DNA of 64,000 nucleotides, taken from contig QZKO01000018.1 in the NCBI GenBank assembly GCA_003599505.1, forward strand, positions 1 to 64,000, written 5' to 3'. Numbering within the stretch: position 1 is the stretch's first letter; each line of letters opens with the position of its first letter. The stretch comes from Nitrospiraceae bacterium (GTDB lineage: Bacteria; Nitrospirota; Thermodesulfovibrionia; UBA6902). The translations under genes were made by a program, and so were the position numbers. Positions 17,534 to 26,706 of the stretch are shown in pieces. The notes below the pieces were generated by a model, which searched no databases, had not been told where the DNA came from, and saw only the letters and a program-made list of their open reading frames with translations.

Positions 17534-17739
17534 AAATTGAGTATGATCCTGAAAGAGACCTGCTTTACATATATTTCGCAGAGGCCGGGGCAAAGGCAGC
17601 ACAGACAATAACTGTCACGCCAGGCGTGCATGCAGATTTTGATAAAGACAGCAAACTCATTGGTATTGAAGTGATTGAAGCGTCCAAGATCATGGGTGAT
17701 AAGATAGAATTCAAATTGCCTGAACTTTCCGTAGCCTGA
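17530..17739 (+). CDS. DUF2283 domain protein
   Basis: A 69-residue protein with the DUF2283 pattern: YDPERDLLYIYF at the N-terminus and HADFDKDSKLIGIEVIEAS in the middle. The start overlaps the DUF4258 stop (ATGA), with GGAGGATAA giving a ribosome site. By analogy with other small paired genes it may bind and control its partner, but this is not shown. Confidence 0.75.
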   Translation: MKIEYDPERDLLYIYFAEAGAKAAQTITVTPGVHADFDKDSKLIGIEVIEASKIMGDKIEFKLPELSVA

Positions 17740-17863
17740 CAAGCTATATTAAGCTCATATTATTTCTTTTTTTTATTGGAAAAGTATTTCTGTCTTTTCA
17801 TCTGCTGTATACTTTGTTTCCCGTAGCTATTATTTTTAATTATCTGATTGAATATTTTCTTTT

Positions 17864-19213
17864 ATGACTGATAAATATTTCATCCATACTTTCGGCTGCC
17901 AGATGAACGTTCACGATTCCGAGAAGATCGCCGGGATTTTATCCGAATCCGGTTTAGGTGAAACGGATTCTTTGAATGAAGCCGACGTTATTGTCCTGAA
18001 CACCTGCAGCATCAGGGAGAAAGCGGAACAGAAATTCTACAGCGAGCTTGGAAGGCTGGGGGCGGCAAAGAAGAATAATCCGGGACTGAAAATTGCCGTG
18101 GCAGGATGCATTGCTCAGCAGAAAGGCAGCGTGTTGTTCAAGAGGTTCCCTTATGTTGATTTTGTTTTCGGCCCTGACAATATCGATAACCTGCATGCAT
18201 GGATAAACAAGAGACCACAGAGCACAGACCACAGAGCACAGACAACGGCCCTGGCCCATAATCCGGAATATCACAATAAAGCGCTCCCGGTGAAAAGGGA
18301 AGGGAAGGTGAGGGCATGGGTATCCATCATGTACGGTTGCGACAACTTCTGCGCTTATTGCGTTGTTCCCCATACCCGGGGGAGGGAAAGGAGCAGGAGC
18401 AGCAAGGATATATTAGATGAAATATCAACGCTTGCAAGGCAAGGGTTCAGGGAAGTCACGCTCCTGGGACAAAACGTAAATTCCTACGGCAAAAACCTGC
18501 CTGAGAAGATCGATTTCCCGGGCCTTCTTGGAATGATTCATGATATTGAAGGGATAGAGAGGATCCGGTTTGTTACCTCTCATCCGAGGGACCTTTCTGA
18601 AAAACTTATTGACGCGATGAGCAATCTGTCCCGGATTTGCAAACACCTGCATCTGCCTGTACAAGCCGGGTCTGATAAAATTCTTTCCCTGATGAACAGA
18701 GGTTACACATATAAACAATATAAAGAGAAGATTGATATATTGAGAAGCGCCGTGCCTGATATCGCGGTCACAACGGACATAATCGTCGGTTTCCCCGGAG
18801 AAAGTGAGAAAGATTTTCAGGGTACGATCAGTGCCCTGAGAGAAATAGAATTTGACGGTATCTTTGCCTTTAAATACTCGATAAGACCCGGCACCGCGGC
18901 TGTCGGCCTGCCGGACCATATTGATGAAAAAGACAAGTCGGCGAGGCTCTCGGAGGCCCTGGACCTCCAGGCCGGGATAACTTACGCCAAAAATAAGGCG
19001 CTTGAAGGCAAAACAATTACTGTTCTTACGGAAGGATTGAGCGAGACTGATAAGGAAAAATTGACCGGGAGGACAAGTTCGAACAAGATAGTAAATTTTT
19101 ACGGGGATGAGAGCGACATAGGGAGACTCGTCGACATTAAAATATCAGAGGCAAAACAGCATTCGTTATTCGGTACAAAAGAAGCAATTTTAGCCACGAA
19201 TATACACGAATGA
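17864..19213 (+). CDS. miaB: tRNA-2-methylthio-N6-dimethylallyladenosine synthase MiaB
   Basis: A 449-residue radical-SAM methylthiotransferase that converts i6A37 to ms2i6A37 in tRNA. The N-terminal UPF0004 domain carries FGCQMN, NTCSIREKA and AGCIAQ. The radical-SAM site is CDNFCAYC (about residue 157), and a C-terminal TRAM-like part follows. About 13 residues near 117-129 (PQSTDHRAQTTAL) are encoded by a CACAGAGCACAG direct repeat typical of intergenic DNA here. They lie in the variable linker between domains. The last codons (ATNIHE) also read into a repeat (gccacgaatatacacgaatg). Confidence 0.95.
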   Translation: MTDKYFIHTFGCQMNVHDSEKIAGILSESGLGETDSLNEADVIVLNTCSIREKAEQKFYSELGRLGAAKKNNPGLKIAVAGCIAQQKGSVLFKRFPYVDFVFGPDNIDNLHAWINKRPQSTDHRAQTTALAHNPEYHNKALPVKREGKVRAWVSIMYGCDNFCAYCVVPHTRGRERSRSSKDILDEISTLARQGFREVTLLGQNVNSYGKNLPEKIDFPGLLGMIHDIEGIERIRFVTSHPRDLSEKLIDAMSNLSRICKHLHLPVQAGSDKILSLMNRGYTYKQYKEKIDILRSAVPDIAVTTDIIVGFPGESEKDFQGTISALREIEFDGIFAFKYSIRPGTAAVGLPDHIDEKDKSARLSEALDLQAGITYAKNKALEGKTITVLTEGLSETDKEKLTGRTSSNKIVNFYGDESDIGRLVDIKISEAKQHSLFGTKEAILATNIHE

Positions 19214-19292
19214 AGACGAGTCAATAAAATTAAGGTGATACATTTCTGTTTTTCGTGAAATTCCGTGATAATTCGTGGCTGAAAAAAATAGA

Positions 19293-20579
19293 ATGAAAGT
19301 AGCTATACAGACATTGGGGTGCAAGGTCAACCAGTCGGAGAGCGCCGCCATCGAAGGGACACTACGGGCCCATAATTTTGAAATTGTAAGACACACCGAT
19401 AGCCCGGATATTTGTATAGTAAACACATGCACGGTAACGGCAAAAAGCGATTACCAGTCAAGGCAGCTTATAAGGAAAGCCATAAAATCAGGGGCCAGGG
19501 TTATCGCAACGGGCTGTTATGCGCAAGTAAGGTCCAAGGAAATATCAAAGATAGAAGGCCTTGACCTCGTTATAGGTAATTCCGGGAAAAATGATATCCT
19601 TGACCATATCCGAAACTTGAAGGAAAATAATGGAAGCTCTTCGGTAATCATCAACCACCCGCTTTCACCTCTATCAGCGCAGCCGTATTATTCATCAAGG
19701 TCGAGGGCCTTCCTGAAAATTCAGGACGGGTGTAATTTCTCATGTTCCTATTGCGCAGTGCCCTCGGCAAGAGGAAAGAGCCGCAGCCTCAACCCGGATG
19801 ATATGCTAAAGGCTGCCGGACTGCTTTTTTCACAAGGATACAGGGAGATTGTTTTAACAGGAATTCATATTGGTTCCTATGGGTTAGACCTCAAACCTCA
19901 AAGTTCATTATTACATATTGTAGAAATGTTGATAAAATCATTCCCCCTTGTACGTTTCAGGTTAAGTTCTTTGGAACCACAGGAATTTAAAGAGGAATTA
20001 TTGTCTTTTATTAAAGAAGGCTCAGTGTGTGGGCATCTTCATTTTCCTCTTCAAAGCGGGTCCGACAAAATCCTCAAGGCAATGAACCGGGGGTATACGA
20101 CCGGTTATTTTAAGGGCCTGATTGAAAAAATAAGATCTCTTTGTCCTGATATTTCAATCGGTACCGACATCATAACCGGCTTTCCCGGTGAAAATGAAAG
20201 TGATTTTCTCGAAACAGTACGGTTTATAGAACAATTACCTTTCAGCTATCTTCATGTATTCCCGTATTCAAAAAGGCCCGATACCAGGGCTGCGTTACTG
20301 GAGAACCATCTTTCCGATAACATTAAGCAGGATAGAGTAAAAATATTATTGGAGATATCAAAAAACAAGAAAATATTATTTATGCAAAGCAAGTTAGGCA
20401 ATATATTGGATGTAATAGTTGAGAATAAATATACAAGAGCCGGTTATTATTCAGGAATATCTGATGATTATCTGAAAATATCAATTAAATCCGATAGCCT
20501 TATGAGGGGACAACGATTGAAAGTAAAGGTCATATCTTTGACTGACGAAGGTTTAATAGCAGAACCCCTTCATAAATAA
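19293..20579 (+). CDS. mtaB: tRNA t6A37 methylthiotransferase MtaB
   Basis: A 428-residue radical-SAM methylthiotransferase that makes ms2t6A37. It opens MKVAIQTLGCKVNQSES, the MtaB version of the N-terminal Cys motif, then NTCTVTAKSDYQSR and ATGCYAQV. The radical-SAM cluster motif is CNFSCSYC. I chose the ATG at 19293; an in-frame GTG 18 bases earlier lies in the repeat attcgtggct. With miaB it gives the cell both known tRNA A37 methylthiolation enzymes side by side, joined by repeat DNA of about 80 bases. Confidence 0.93.
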   Translation: MKVAIQTLGCKVNQSESAAIEGTLRAHNFEIVRHTDSPDICIVNTCTVTAKSDYQSRQLIRKAIKSGARVIATGCYAQVRSKEISKIEGLDLVIGNSGKNDILDHIRNLKENNGSSSVIINHPLSPLSAQPYYSSRSRAFLKIQDGCNFSCSYCAVPSARGKSRSLNPDDMLKAAGLLFSQGYREIVLTGIHIGSYGLDLKPQSSLLHIVEMLIKSFPLVRFRLSSLEPQEFKEELLSFIKEGSVCGHLHFPLQSGSDKILKAMNRGYTTGYFKGLIEKIRSLCPDISIGTDIITGFPGENESDFLETVRFIEQLPFSYLHVFPYSKRPDTRAALLENHLSDNIKQDRVKILLEISKNKKILFMQSKLGNILDVIVENKYTRAGYYSGISDDYLKISIKSDSLMRGQRLKVKVISLTDEGLIAEPLHK

Positions 20580-20803
20580 ATATAATTAGATAACACATTG
20601 TTATAATTATATTTTTCATGTGCCTAAAAGTTAAGCAATCCTTGCAAAACCCCCGTTAGAAGCCATTTTAAAAGGGGGGCCGGTGGAGTTTTAACATCTT
20701 CTTAACAAAAGTTTGACATATTGAATGTCCGATAAGTTATATTATGTTAAATTAGATAACAGAGGATTAAGAGATTAAGGGATTGAGGGATTAAGAGATT
20801 GAG

Positions 20804-22858
20804 TTAGCTGCGGAGTTCGGCGTTGAGTTTATTTATTAGCCTTTCAACGATAATACGGTGCAGGGAGTCAACCTCTGCGTCTGTGAGGGTCCTGTCGGCA
20901 GCCCTGAAGCGGACAGAAAAAGCGAGGCTTTTCCTGTCCTGAGGGATAGGTTTGCCTGTATAAACATCAAAAAGTGTAACAGATTCTATAAGATCTGAAT
21001 CAATGCTTGATATTTCATTCCTTGCCTGCTCTGCTGTAATGTCCTTAAAAACCACAATAGCGATGTCCCTTTCAACATACGGGAACCTGGGCAATGACAG
21101 GAATGTTGTTCCCGGAGATATATGCCGGGACAGTTTTTCAACATCCAGTATCTCCAGTACAGTCAAGTTCCCTTTAATATTAAAGGCCTCGAGGACTGTC
21201 GGGTGCACTGTGCCCAGGGAGCCGATCTTATCGCCGCCTGATATTATCGAACAGGATTTTCCGGGATGAAGATACGGTTCAAGCCCTGAGATTTCCTGAT
21301 CGAGATAAAAATCTCTTATGCGCAGGACCTTAAAGAGATTTTCCATCGCTCCTTTAATATCGTAAAATCCGTCGTGCCTGGTTTGCCATAAAGACGCGGA
21401 CGTCTCCTGGTTGCAGACCGCCGCCATCTGGACCACTTCCTCCGGCAGGCTCTTATTTGATGGGAGAAAGACCCTCGATACCTCGAAAAAACGAAGCGCC
21501 TTTTCTCCCCGGTTTATGTTCAGTGCCACATTATTAAGCAGGGCCGGCAGCAGGGTCGTTCTCATCGCCGATTCTTCTTTCCTGAGGGGATTTTTTATGA
21601 AAACAAGGTCCCTCCTTGAATCAGCAGGAGGGATGTTCAGTTTGTCGAGGGCGTCAGGGTAAAAGAAACTGTAATTAATGGCCTCATAAAAACCTGATCC
21701 GGTCATGGAATCCTTTATGGGTTTAATAATCCCGGTTTTCTTGCCGGACGGCGCGGGCTGCATCCTGATAGAGGGCAGCGTGGCTGGGATCCTGTCGTAC
21801 CCGTAAAGCCGCGCTATCTCCTCGATAACATCCACATCCGTCTGTATATCCTCTCTGAAACCCGGCGGCCGGACATTGAAGCCGCCCCCTTCCCTTTCCA
21901 CTTCAAATCCGAGATCAGCCAATATGCCTTCAGAAAACGATTCCGGAATAACAGTCCCGAGCACGGAATTGATTTTTTCAAATGAGATCCGTACATGCCG
22001 CGCGGCAGAAGGCCCCGGATAAACGTCGGTCAGGCCGGAAATCCGTCCGCCCGCTATTTCCGCAATAAGCGCGGCGGCCCTGTCGAGCGCAAACACAATA
22101 TTATTTATGTCTGCGCCCCTTTCGAACCTGTATGACGACTCAGAGGCAATGCCGAGTGATTTTGATGTGCGTCTGACGGATGAAGGATAAAAATACGCGC
22201 TTTCAAGGAGGATATTGACTGTTGAAGAGGAGACCTCGGTGTTGAGTCCGCCCATGATGCCGGCCAGGGCCACAGGTTTTTCAGCGTCCCATATCAACAG
22301 CATTTCGCTGTTCAAGTCCCTGTCTTCATTGTCGAGGGTGTGGAATTTCTTTACTGGACCCGCGGTCTTTACTTCAATTTTTCGACCCGAAAGCTTGTCG
22401 AGATCGAATGCGTGAAGGGGCTGCCCGGTTTCCAGGAGCACATAATTGGTAATATCAACGATATTAAGAGAAGTCCTGAAGCCGTGGGCCTCAAGACGTT
22501 TGATGAGCCACTCAGGAGAAGGGGCAGGCTTTACGCCGGTAATAAGGCGCGCTGCGTATCTCCTGCAAAGCCTGGTATCTCCGATTTCAACTTCAGGCCC
22601 CCTGCCCTCCTGTTTTCTGATATCGACCTGTTTGCTTCTTGAAGGAATTTTCAGGATAGCGGATATCTCGCGCGCTATGCCGGTTATACTAAGACAGTCA
22701 GGCCTGTTTGGAGTTACATTTATGTCGAACACGGCGTCATTGTCGGTCCTGCTCATCCCCTCCACTTCAAAGCCCGCCATTGTCAGGGCATGAGCAAGTT
22801 CTTCGGGCGGCAGCCTGAAATCGACAAATTCCCTGAGCCAGTTATACGATGCCTTCAA
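20804..22858 (-). CDS. pheT: phenylalanyl-tRNA synthetase beta chain, short form
   Basis: A 684-residue beta subunit of PheRS. It opens with YNWLREFVDFRLPPEELA, contains DINVTPNRPDCLSITGIARE, B3/B4 and B5 regions, and a C-terminal anticodon-binding FDX-ACB domain (RFPYVERDIAIV ... LTDAEVDSLHRII). The EMAP-type OB tRNA-binding insert usually found near residues 40-150 is absent, which explains the short length compared with about 800 residues. A C1 peptidase gene lies between it and pheS. Confidence 0.95.
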   Translation of the reverse strand: MKASYNWLREFVDFRLPPEELAHALTMAGFEVEGMSRTDNDAVFDINVTPNRPDCLSITGIAREISAILKIPSRSKQVDIRKQEGRGPEVEIGDTRLCRRYAARLITGVKPAPSPEWLIKRLEAHGFRTSLNIVDITNYVLLETGQPLHAFDLDKLSGRKIEVKTAGPVKKFHTLDNEDRDLNSEMLLIWDAEKPVALAGIMGGLNTEVSSSTVNILLESAYFYPSSVRRTSKSLGIASESSYRFERGADINNIVFALDRAAALIAEIAGGRISGLTDVYPGPSAARHVRISFEKINSVLGTVIPESFSEGILADLGFEVEREGGGFNVRPPGFREDIQTDVDVIEEIARLYGYDRIPATLPSIRMQPAPSGKKTGIIKPIKDSMTGSGFYEAINYSFFYPDALDKLNIPPADSRRDLVFIKNPLRKEESAMRTTLLPALLNNVALNINRGEKALRFFEVSRVFLPSNKSLPEEVVQMAAVCNQETSASLWQTRHDGFYDIKGAMENLFKVLRIRDFYLDQEISGLEPYLHPGKSCSIISGGDKIGSLGTVHPTVLEAFNIKGNLTVLEILDVEKLSRHISPGTTFLSLPRFPYVERDIAIVVFKDITAEQARNEISSIDSDLIESVTLFDVYTGKPIPQDRKSLAFSVRFRAADRTLTDAEVDSLHRIIVERLINKLNAELRS

Positions 22859-23015
22859 TTATTCCTCCGGAATAAAGAAAATTTAACGTATAAAATACTA
22901 TCCGAATATGATGGATTTTGCAAGGCAGGGGAAAGTAAAAAAAGAAGTAAACACGGAGACACCGAGGCACAGAGGGAAGACCGGTGAAGAATTTCTAACG
23001 CAACACCTTTTTAAA

Positions 23016-23044
23016 GTAGGGGTGGGTTTGAAACCCGCCCCTGC
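23016..23044. repeat. GTAGGGG...CCCCTGC palindromic repeat
   Basis: The arms GTAGGGGTGGGTTT and AAACCCGCCCCTGC surround one central G. It is a near-copy of 55518-55546 and shares outer arms with 12426-12453. Upstream (22946-22976) sits another repeat type (aacacggagacaccgaggcacagag). Confidence 0.8.
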
Positions 23045-23085
23045 AAGAGTGATAAATCAGCAACCCGAATCAGGCGTAAAGCTTT

Positions 23086-24000
23086 TTACAGTTTGAAGGC
23101 CCCTGAATCAATCCACTCGTTTTTCAGAAGCGACCACCAGTCAATAGCCAACCCCTTCAATACATAGTCATAAGGCAGCCACCCGTAGCCTTTGTCGCCC
23201 CATCCAAGGCCCCAGGAGTTTCTGATGAGCAAGGCCCCAGTGGTCTCTTTGCCTCCGGGATTGGTATTTTTGATCTTCATGTTGTCATCATAACCGGCCG
23301 CAATAACGGCGTGGCCTCCGGCAATTTTTTCGCCTGGCGCCGGATAAGGTATTTCCCCGGTTGCCGTAGCCTGAGAGATTGAATTATAGACCGTAAACCC
23401 GAACATCGAGGGTAACCCGGCGGCCAGGTTTGTCCTTATCCGGTTCAGCAGGACGTCCCTCGGGGTGCCGGCAGGGTCAAGACGGTAGTAGCTGATGGCC
23501 TGATAGTTCTGCGCGAAGGCATAGCAGAAGGCGGTCGGCTCTTTGTCAAAATCACTGATAGCGTACTTCCAGTATTCCTCAGGAGGGATGCCGAATAATA
23601 CCAGCGCGCCCATTGTTGTCCTGAGAAAGGCGCCGGTATCTCCGGTCCAGCCCAGCAGGTTTCTCGTGACCTTGTAGAGAAAAAGCCTGGAGGCGTCGAT
23701 ATGTTTTCCGAAGGCCCGCCGTTCAAAATACTCGACTATCCCGACACCGGCGTGCGCAGTGCAGGAACCGAGGGATGACTGGTTCTCAATCGGAGAACAC
23801 CATGCCCTCAAGTCGGCGGAAGCCGGGAGTTTTGACGCCGGTTTTGCCGCACCGGCTTTCGCAAGCATGGCTTTAACGGAATCATTTTGCCCCAATGACT
23901 TTAACCTGGGGGCGACTTCATCATGCTCTACTGAATAGTCCTGAAAATTGGGATAATCGGGCAGCCATCCCATCCCTGATGTTTTGATAATCTCATCCAT
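23086..24000 (-). CDS. papain-like C1 family cysteine peptidase
   Basis: A 304-residue protein. The catalytic triad can be read: Cys in SSLGSCTAHAG (about residue 85), His in IAGGHAVIAAGYDD (about 235) and Asn in LLIRNSWGLGWGDKGYGW (about 263). The oxyanion Gln is the one before SSLGSC. There is no signal peptide or N-terminal propeptide; the first 70 residues are short and polar. The start at 24000 is set by AAAGGAGGC; a longer frame to 24105 reads repeat DNA. It sits between pheS and pheT on the same strand, an unusual place for a peptidase. Confidence 0.87.
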   Translation of the reverse strand: MDEIIKTSGMGWLPDYPNFQDYSVEHDEVAPRLKSLGQNDSVKAMLAKAGAAKPASKLPASADLRAWCSPIENQSSLGSCTAHAGVGIVEYFERRAFGKHIDASRLFLYKVTRNLLGWTGDTGAFLRTTMGALVLFGIPPEEYWKYAISDFDKEPTAFCYAFAQNYQAISYYRLDPAGTPRDVLLNRIRTNLAAGLPSMFGFTVYNSISQATATGEIPYPAPGEKIAGGHAVIAAGYDDNMKIKNTNPGGKETTGALLIRNSWGLGWGDKGYGWLPYDYVLKGLAIDWWSLLKNEWIDSGAFKL

Positions 24001-24436
24001 TGAATTGCCTCCTTTAAAGCGATAGTGTTTTGAATCCTGAATCCTACTCTTGAATTTTACAGAGCGCATCACCTCCCCTCTTCTGCCGGCTGATTGTAAT
24101 GGCAAAAGGCGAAGGGCTAAAGGCTAAAGGCAAATAAAGAACGCCCTTGGCCATTTGCCCTTTGACCGTCACGTCGCGGAGCTTTAAAGGAGGGGAGCTT
24201 TACGATACCGGCAATTGTCACTGAGAGGCAATAATACTGTATGAGTGAGTATGGATTGATTCTATGCGATATTCCCCTGCCCTCATTTGTCCGACGCTAA
24301 GAATTCTGTAACCGGGATTAATATACCTTAAAAGGATGGAGTTCTGTCAAGGAGTTTTTTAGGATCAGGCGCTTTTTTTATAAGGATAGAAGCTTTCAGG
24401 AGAAGTAAAATTATCTGCGAAAATCCGTGGCTGGCA
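24001..24436 (-). other. 436-bp gap between pheS and the C1 peptidase gene
   Basis: No gene is seen. It holds dispersed repeat fragments (aaggcgaagggctaaaggctaaaggc near 24106-24131; gcgaaaatccgtggctg near 24417-24433) and the ribosome site of the peptidase gene. No T-box, terminator or leader peptide rich in Phe codons was found. Confidence 0.6.
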
Positions 24437-25453
24437 TCAAAACTGTTCCAGGAACCTTTTATCGTTTTCGTAAAAAAGCCTGATGTCGTCAATCCCGTAT
24501 TTCAGCATAGCGACACGCTCTATCCCCATGCCGAAGGCAAAACCCGTATACTGCTCGGGATCGTATCCTGCCATTTCAAAAACCCGGGGGTTGATCATCC
24601 CGGCGCCGAGGATCTCAAGCCAGCCGGTATTCTTGCAGACGCTGCACCCGGCGCCCCTGCATATGACGCACGATATATCTATTTCCGCGCTCGGCTCGGT
24701 GAAAGGGAAAAAGCTCGGCCTGAAGCGTAATTTCGTGTCGGTCCCGAAGACCTTGTGAATGAACACTTCAAGCACGCCTTTAAGATCGCTCATTGTGATA
24801 TGTTTATCCACCATAAAGCCTTCCAGTTGATGGAACATCGGTATGTGCGTTACGTCCGCGTCACATCTGTAAACTTTTCCAGGCGCAATGACCCTGAGCG
24901 GAGGAGTGTTATTTTTCATAATGCGGACCTGCACAGGGGAAGTGTGCGTCCTCAGCACGACATCGTCTGTTATATAAAATGTGTCCTGCATGTCCCGGGC
25001 GGGGTGGTCTTTCGGCATGTTCAGCGCTTCGAAATTATAAAAATCGAGCTCTACCTCCGGACCTTCTTCAACGTGAAACCCCAGCGAGGTAAAGACATCC
25101 ACAATTTCATCCAGAACCTGTGTCGTGGGATGGAGATGACCCGGCGGTATGAAATAGCCCGGAAGGGTAACATCAATACGCTGGGTTTGAAGGGTCCTGT
25201 TCAGCTCGGCGGCCTTGAATGTTTTTTCGGACCTGCAGAGGAGGTCTTCAATGTAAGTCTTCACTTCGTTGAGAAGCTGTCCGTAATTACGACGATCTTC
25301 GGGGGAGACGGCGCCGAGGGATTTAATCCTGCCGGTTATTATCCCTTTCTTGCCAAGGTATTTTATCCTTAATTCCTGGACCTGCCTGAGACTGTCTGAC
25401 TTTTCAATTTCATCTCCGGCCAGGTCCTTTATGGAATGAAGGTCATTGAGCAT
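24437..25453 (-). CDS. pheS: phenylalanyl-tRNA synthetase alpha chain
   Basis: A 338-residue catalytic subunit of PheRS, normal length. An N-terminal coiled coil precedes class II motifs: [12 protein letters not shown] (motif 1/2 region), [10 protein letters not shown] and [15 protein letters not shown] (motif 3). [13 protein letters not shown] segment is seen near residue 260. I chose the ATG at 25453, giving [13 protein letters not shown]; the longer frame to 25519 lies wholly inside rplT. It overlaps the rplT end by 11 bases, so translation is probably coupled. Confidence 0.96.
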   Translation of the reverse strand: MLNDLHSIKDLAGDEIEKSDSLRQVQELRIKYLGKKGIITGRIKSLGAVSPEDRRNYGQLLNEVKTYIEDLLCRSEKTFKAAELNRTLQTQRIDVTLPGYFIPPGHLHPTTQVLDEIVDVFTSLGFHVEEGPEVELDFYNFEALNMPKDHPARDMQDTFYITDDVVLRTHTSPVQVRIMKNNTPPLRVIAPGKVYRCDADVTHIPMFHQLEGFMVDKHITMSDLKGVLEVFIHKVFGTDTKLRFRPSFFPFTEPSAEIDISCVICRGAGCSVCKNTGWLEILGAGMINPRVFEMAGYDPEQYTGFAFGMGIERVAMLKYGIDDIRLFYENDKRFLEQF

Positions 25454-25802
25454 TCCCTTTTTTAACCATTTCCACGAGGTTGCTGAAGGTCTGCGGGTCG
25501 TTATATGCCATATCGGCAAGGGCTTTCCTGTTTAACGCGATATCCATCTTTTTCAGTTTGTTCATGAATTGGCTGTAAGTCAAACCGAGGGCCCTTAGGG
25601 CCGCATTGATCCTTATAATCCACAGCGACCTGAATTCTCTCTTTTTCGCTTTTCTGTCTTTGTAAGCATACGTCAGCGCTTTGTCGACCGCTTCCGTCGC
25701 TATCCTGTACAAACGGCTTTTGGCCCCATAGTAGCCTTTCGCCATGTTGAGGACCCTTTTCCGTCTCCTTCTTGTTTTGAAACCACCTCTTGCTCTCGGC
25801 AT
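25443..25802 (-). CDS. rplT: 50S ribosomal protein L20
   Basis: A 119-residue very basic protein of normal length, [18 protein letters not shown] at the N-terminus and [20 protein letters not shown] in the middle. It binds 23S rRNA early in assembly, and in other bacteria L20 represses its own operon. A good ribosome site (AGGAGG) precedes it. Confidence 0.98.
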   Translation of the reverse strand: MPRARGGFKTRRRRKRVLNMAKGYYGAKSRLYRIATEAVDKALTYAYKDRKAKKREFRSLWIIRINAALRALGLTYSQFMNKLKKMDIALNRKALADMAYNDPQTFSNLVEMVKKGNAQ

Positions 25803-25996
25803 TTATTTATACCTCCTGAATTTCGATTGTACGCAGATTAACGCAGATTTTCTCCGATATTCTCCGGAATTATTATCTGTCTCTTCAATTTGTATTAAAG
25901 TGATAATTATACAGTATTAATAAAAATTTTAAAATACTTTGAAAAAAACAGTTAAAGAAAGGATGGTTTTAATCTGCGTCAGATTCTCTTTCCGTA

Positions 25997-26191
25997 TTAA
26001 TAAGGGAGCATTTTTTTGACGGCGTCAAGATTTGTCTTATCGACCAGCACGCTCTTTCTCAAACTTCTTGTTCTCTTGGAGGACTTGCCGGTCATGATAT
26101 GACTTTTATATGCCTTGTTCCTCTTGACCTTTCCGGTCGCTGTTTTCCTGAACCGCTTGGCAGCTCCTCTGTGAGTTTTCAGTTTCGCCAT
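25997..26191 (-). CDS. rpmI: 50S ribosomal protein L35
   Basis: A 64-residue basic protein ([21 protein letters not shown]), full length. It lies 17 bases after infC. The next gene, rplT, starts only after a 194-base gap, which is wide for this operon. That gap contains an ACGCAGATT direct repeat (25830-25850) and its inverted copy AATCTGCGT (25971-25979). Confidence 0.97.
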   Translation of the reverse strand: MAKLKTHRGAAKRFRKTATGKVKRNKAYKSHIMTGKSSKRTRSLRKSVLVDKTNLDAVKKMLPY

Positions 26192-26208
26192 TTTACCTCC
26201 TCTTCCCG

Positions 26209-26706
26209 TTACTTCGGCGCAAGGACCATGATCATGCGGTTGCCTTCCATTTTCGCAGGCTGCTCGATATTCGCGGCCAGTGAAAATTCTTCGATAATCC
26301 GGTTAAAAACCTTTTTACCGATCGACGCATGAACGATTTCCCTTCCTCTGAACATCATGGTGATTTTCGCCTTGTCTCCGTGTTCCAGAAATTTCTTTAT
26401 GTTCTTCATTTTGAAAAGCAGGTCGTGTTCATTGATCTGCGGCCTTACTTTTATCTCTTTTACAGTTATTGTCTTGCTTTTTGTTGAATGTTTTTTGCTC
26501 TGCTGGTAACGGTATTTTCCATAATCCATTACGCGGCATACAGGAGGCTGAGCGCCCGGAGCCACTTCAACAAGATCAAGGTCATGCTCCTGCGCGAGTT
26601 TTATGGCGTTCCTGACATCCATTATGCCCAATTGAGCGCCGTCATGGCCTATTACCCTGACTTCTCTGGCCCTGATCCATCTGTTTATTCTGAGTTCTTT
26701 TTCTAT
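26209..26706 (-). CDS. infC: translation initiation factor IF-3, probable AUA start
   Basis: A 165-residue IF-3. The N-domain begins [22 protein letters not shown] and the C-domain has [20 protein letters not shown] and [10 protein letters not shown]. There is no ATG, GTG or TTG before the conserved RINR block. AGGAGG (26717-26712) points to ATA at 26706 (5 bases away), or less well ATC at 26709. Rare start codons in infC are known to make IF-3 limit its own synthesis. ATA overlaps the thrS stop as ATAG, so the genes are tightly coupled. Confidence 0.92.
   Translation of the reverse strand: MEKELRINRWIRAREVRVIGHDGAQLGIMDVRNAIKLAQEHDLDLVEVAPGAQPPVCRVMDYGKYRYQQSKKHSTKSKTITVKEIKVRPQINEHDLLFKMKNIKKFLEHGDKAKITMMFRGREIVHASIGKKVFNRIIEEFSLAANIEQPAKMEGNRMIMVLAPK

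Noticed and set aside
20640-20700. CCCCC...GGGGGG inverted repeat before pheT as a terminator
   Set aside because: No T run on either strand; looks like another dispersed repeat.
20706-20760. TTGACA and TATATT as a forward promoter
   Set aside because: Spacing is 19 and it would only transcribe pheT antisense; chance match in AT-rich DNA.
24001-24436. T-box or Phe leader-peptide attenuator upstream of the C1 peptidase/pheT
   Set aside because: No T-box bulge sequence, no Phe-rich short frame and no terminator pair found.
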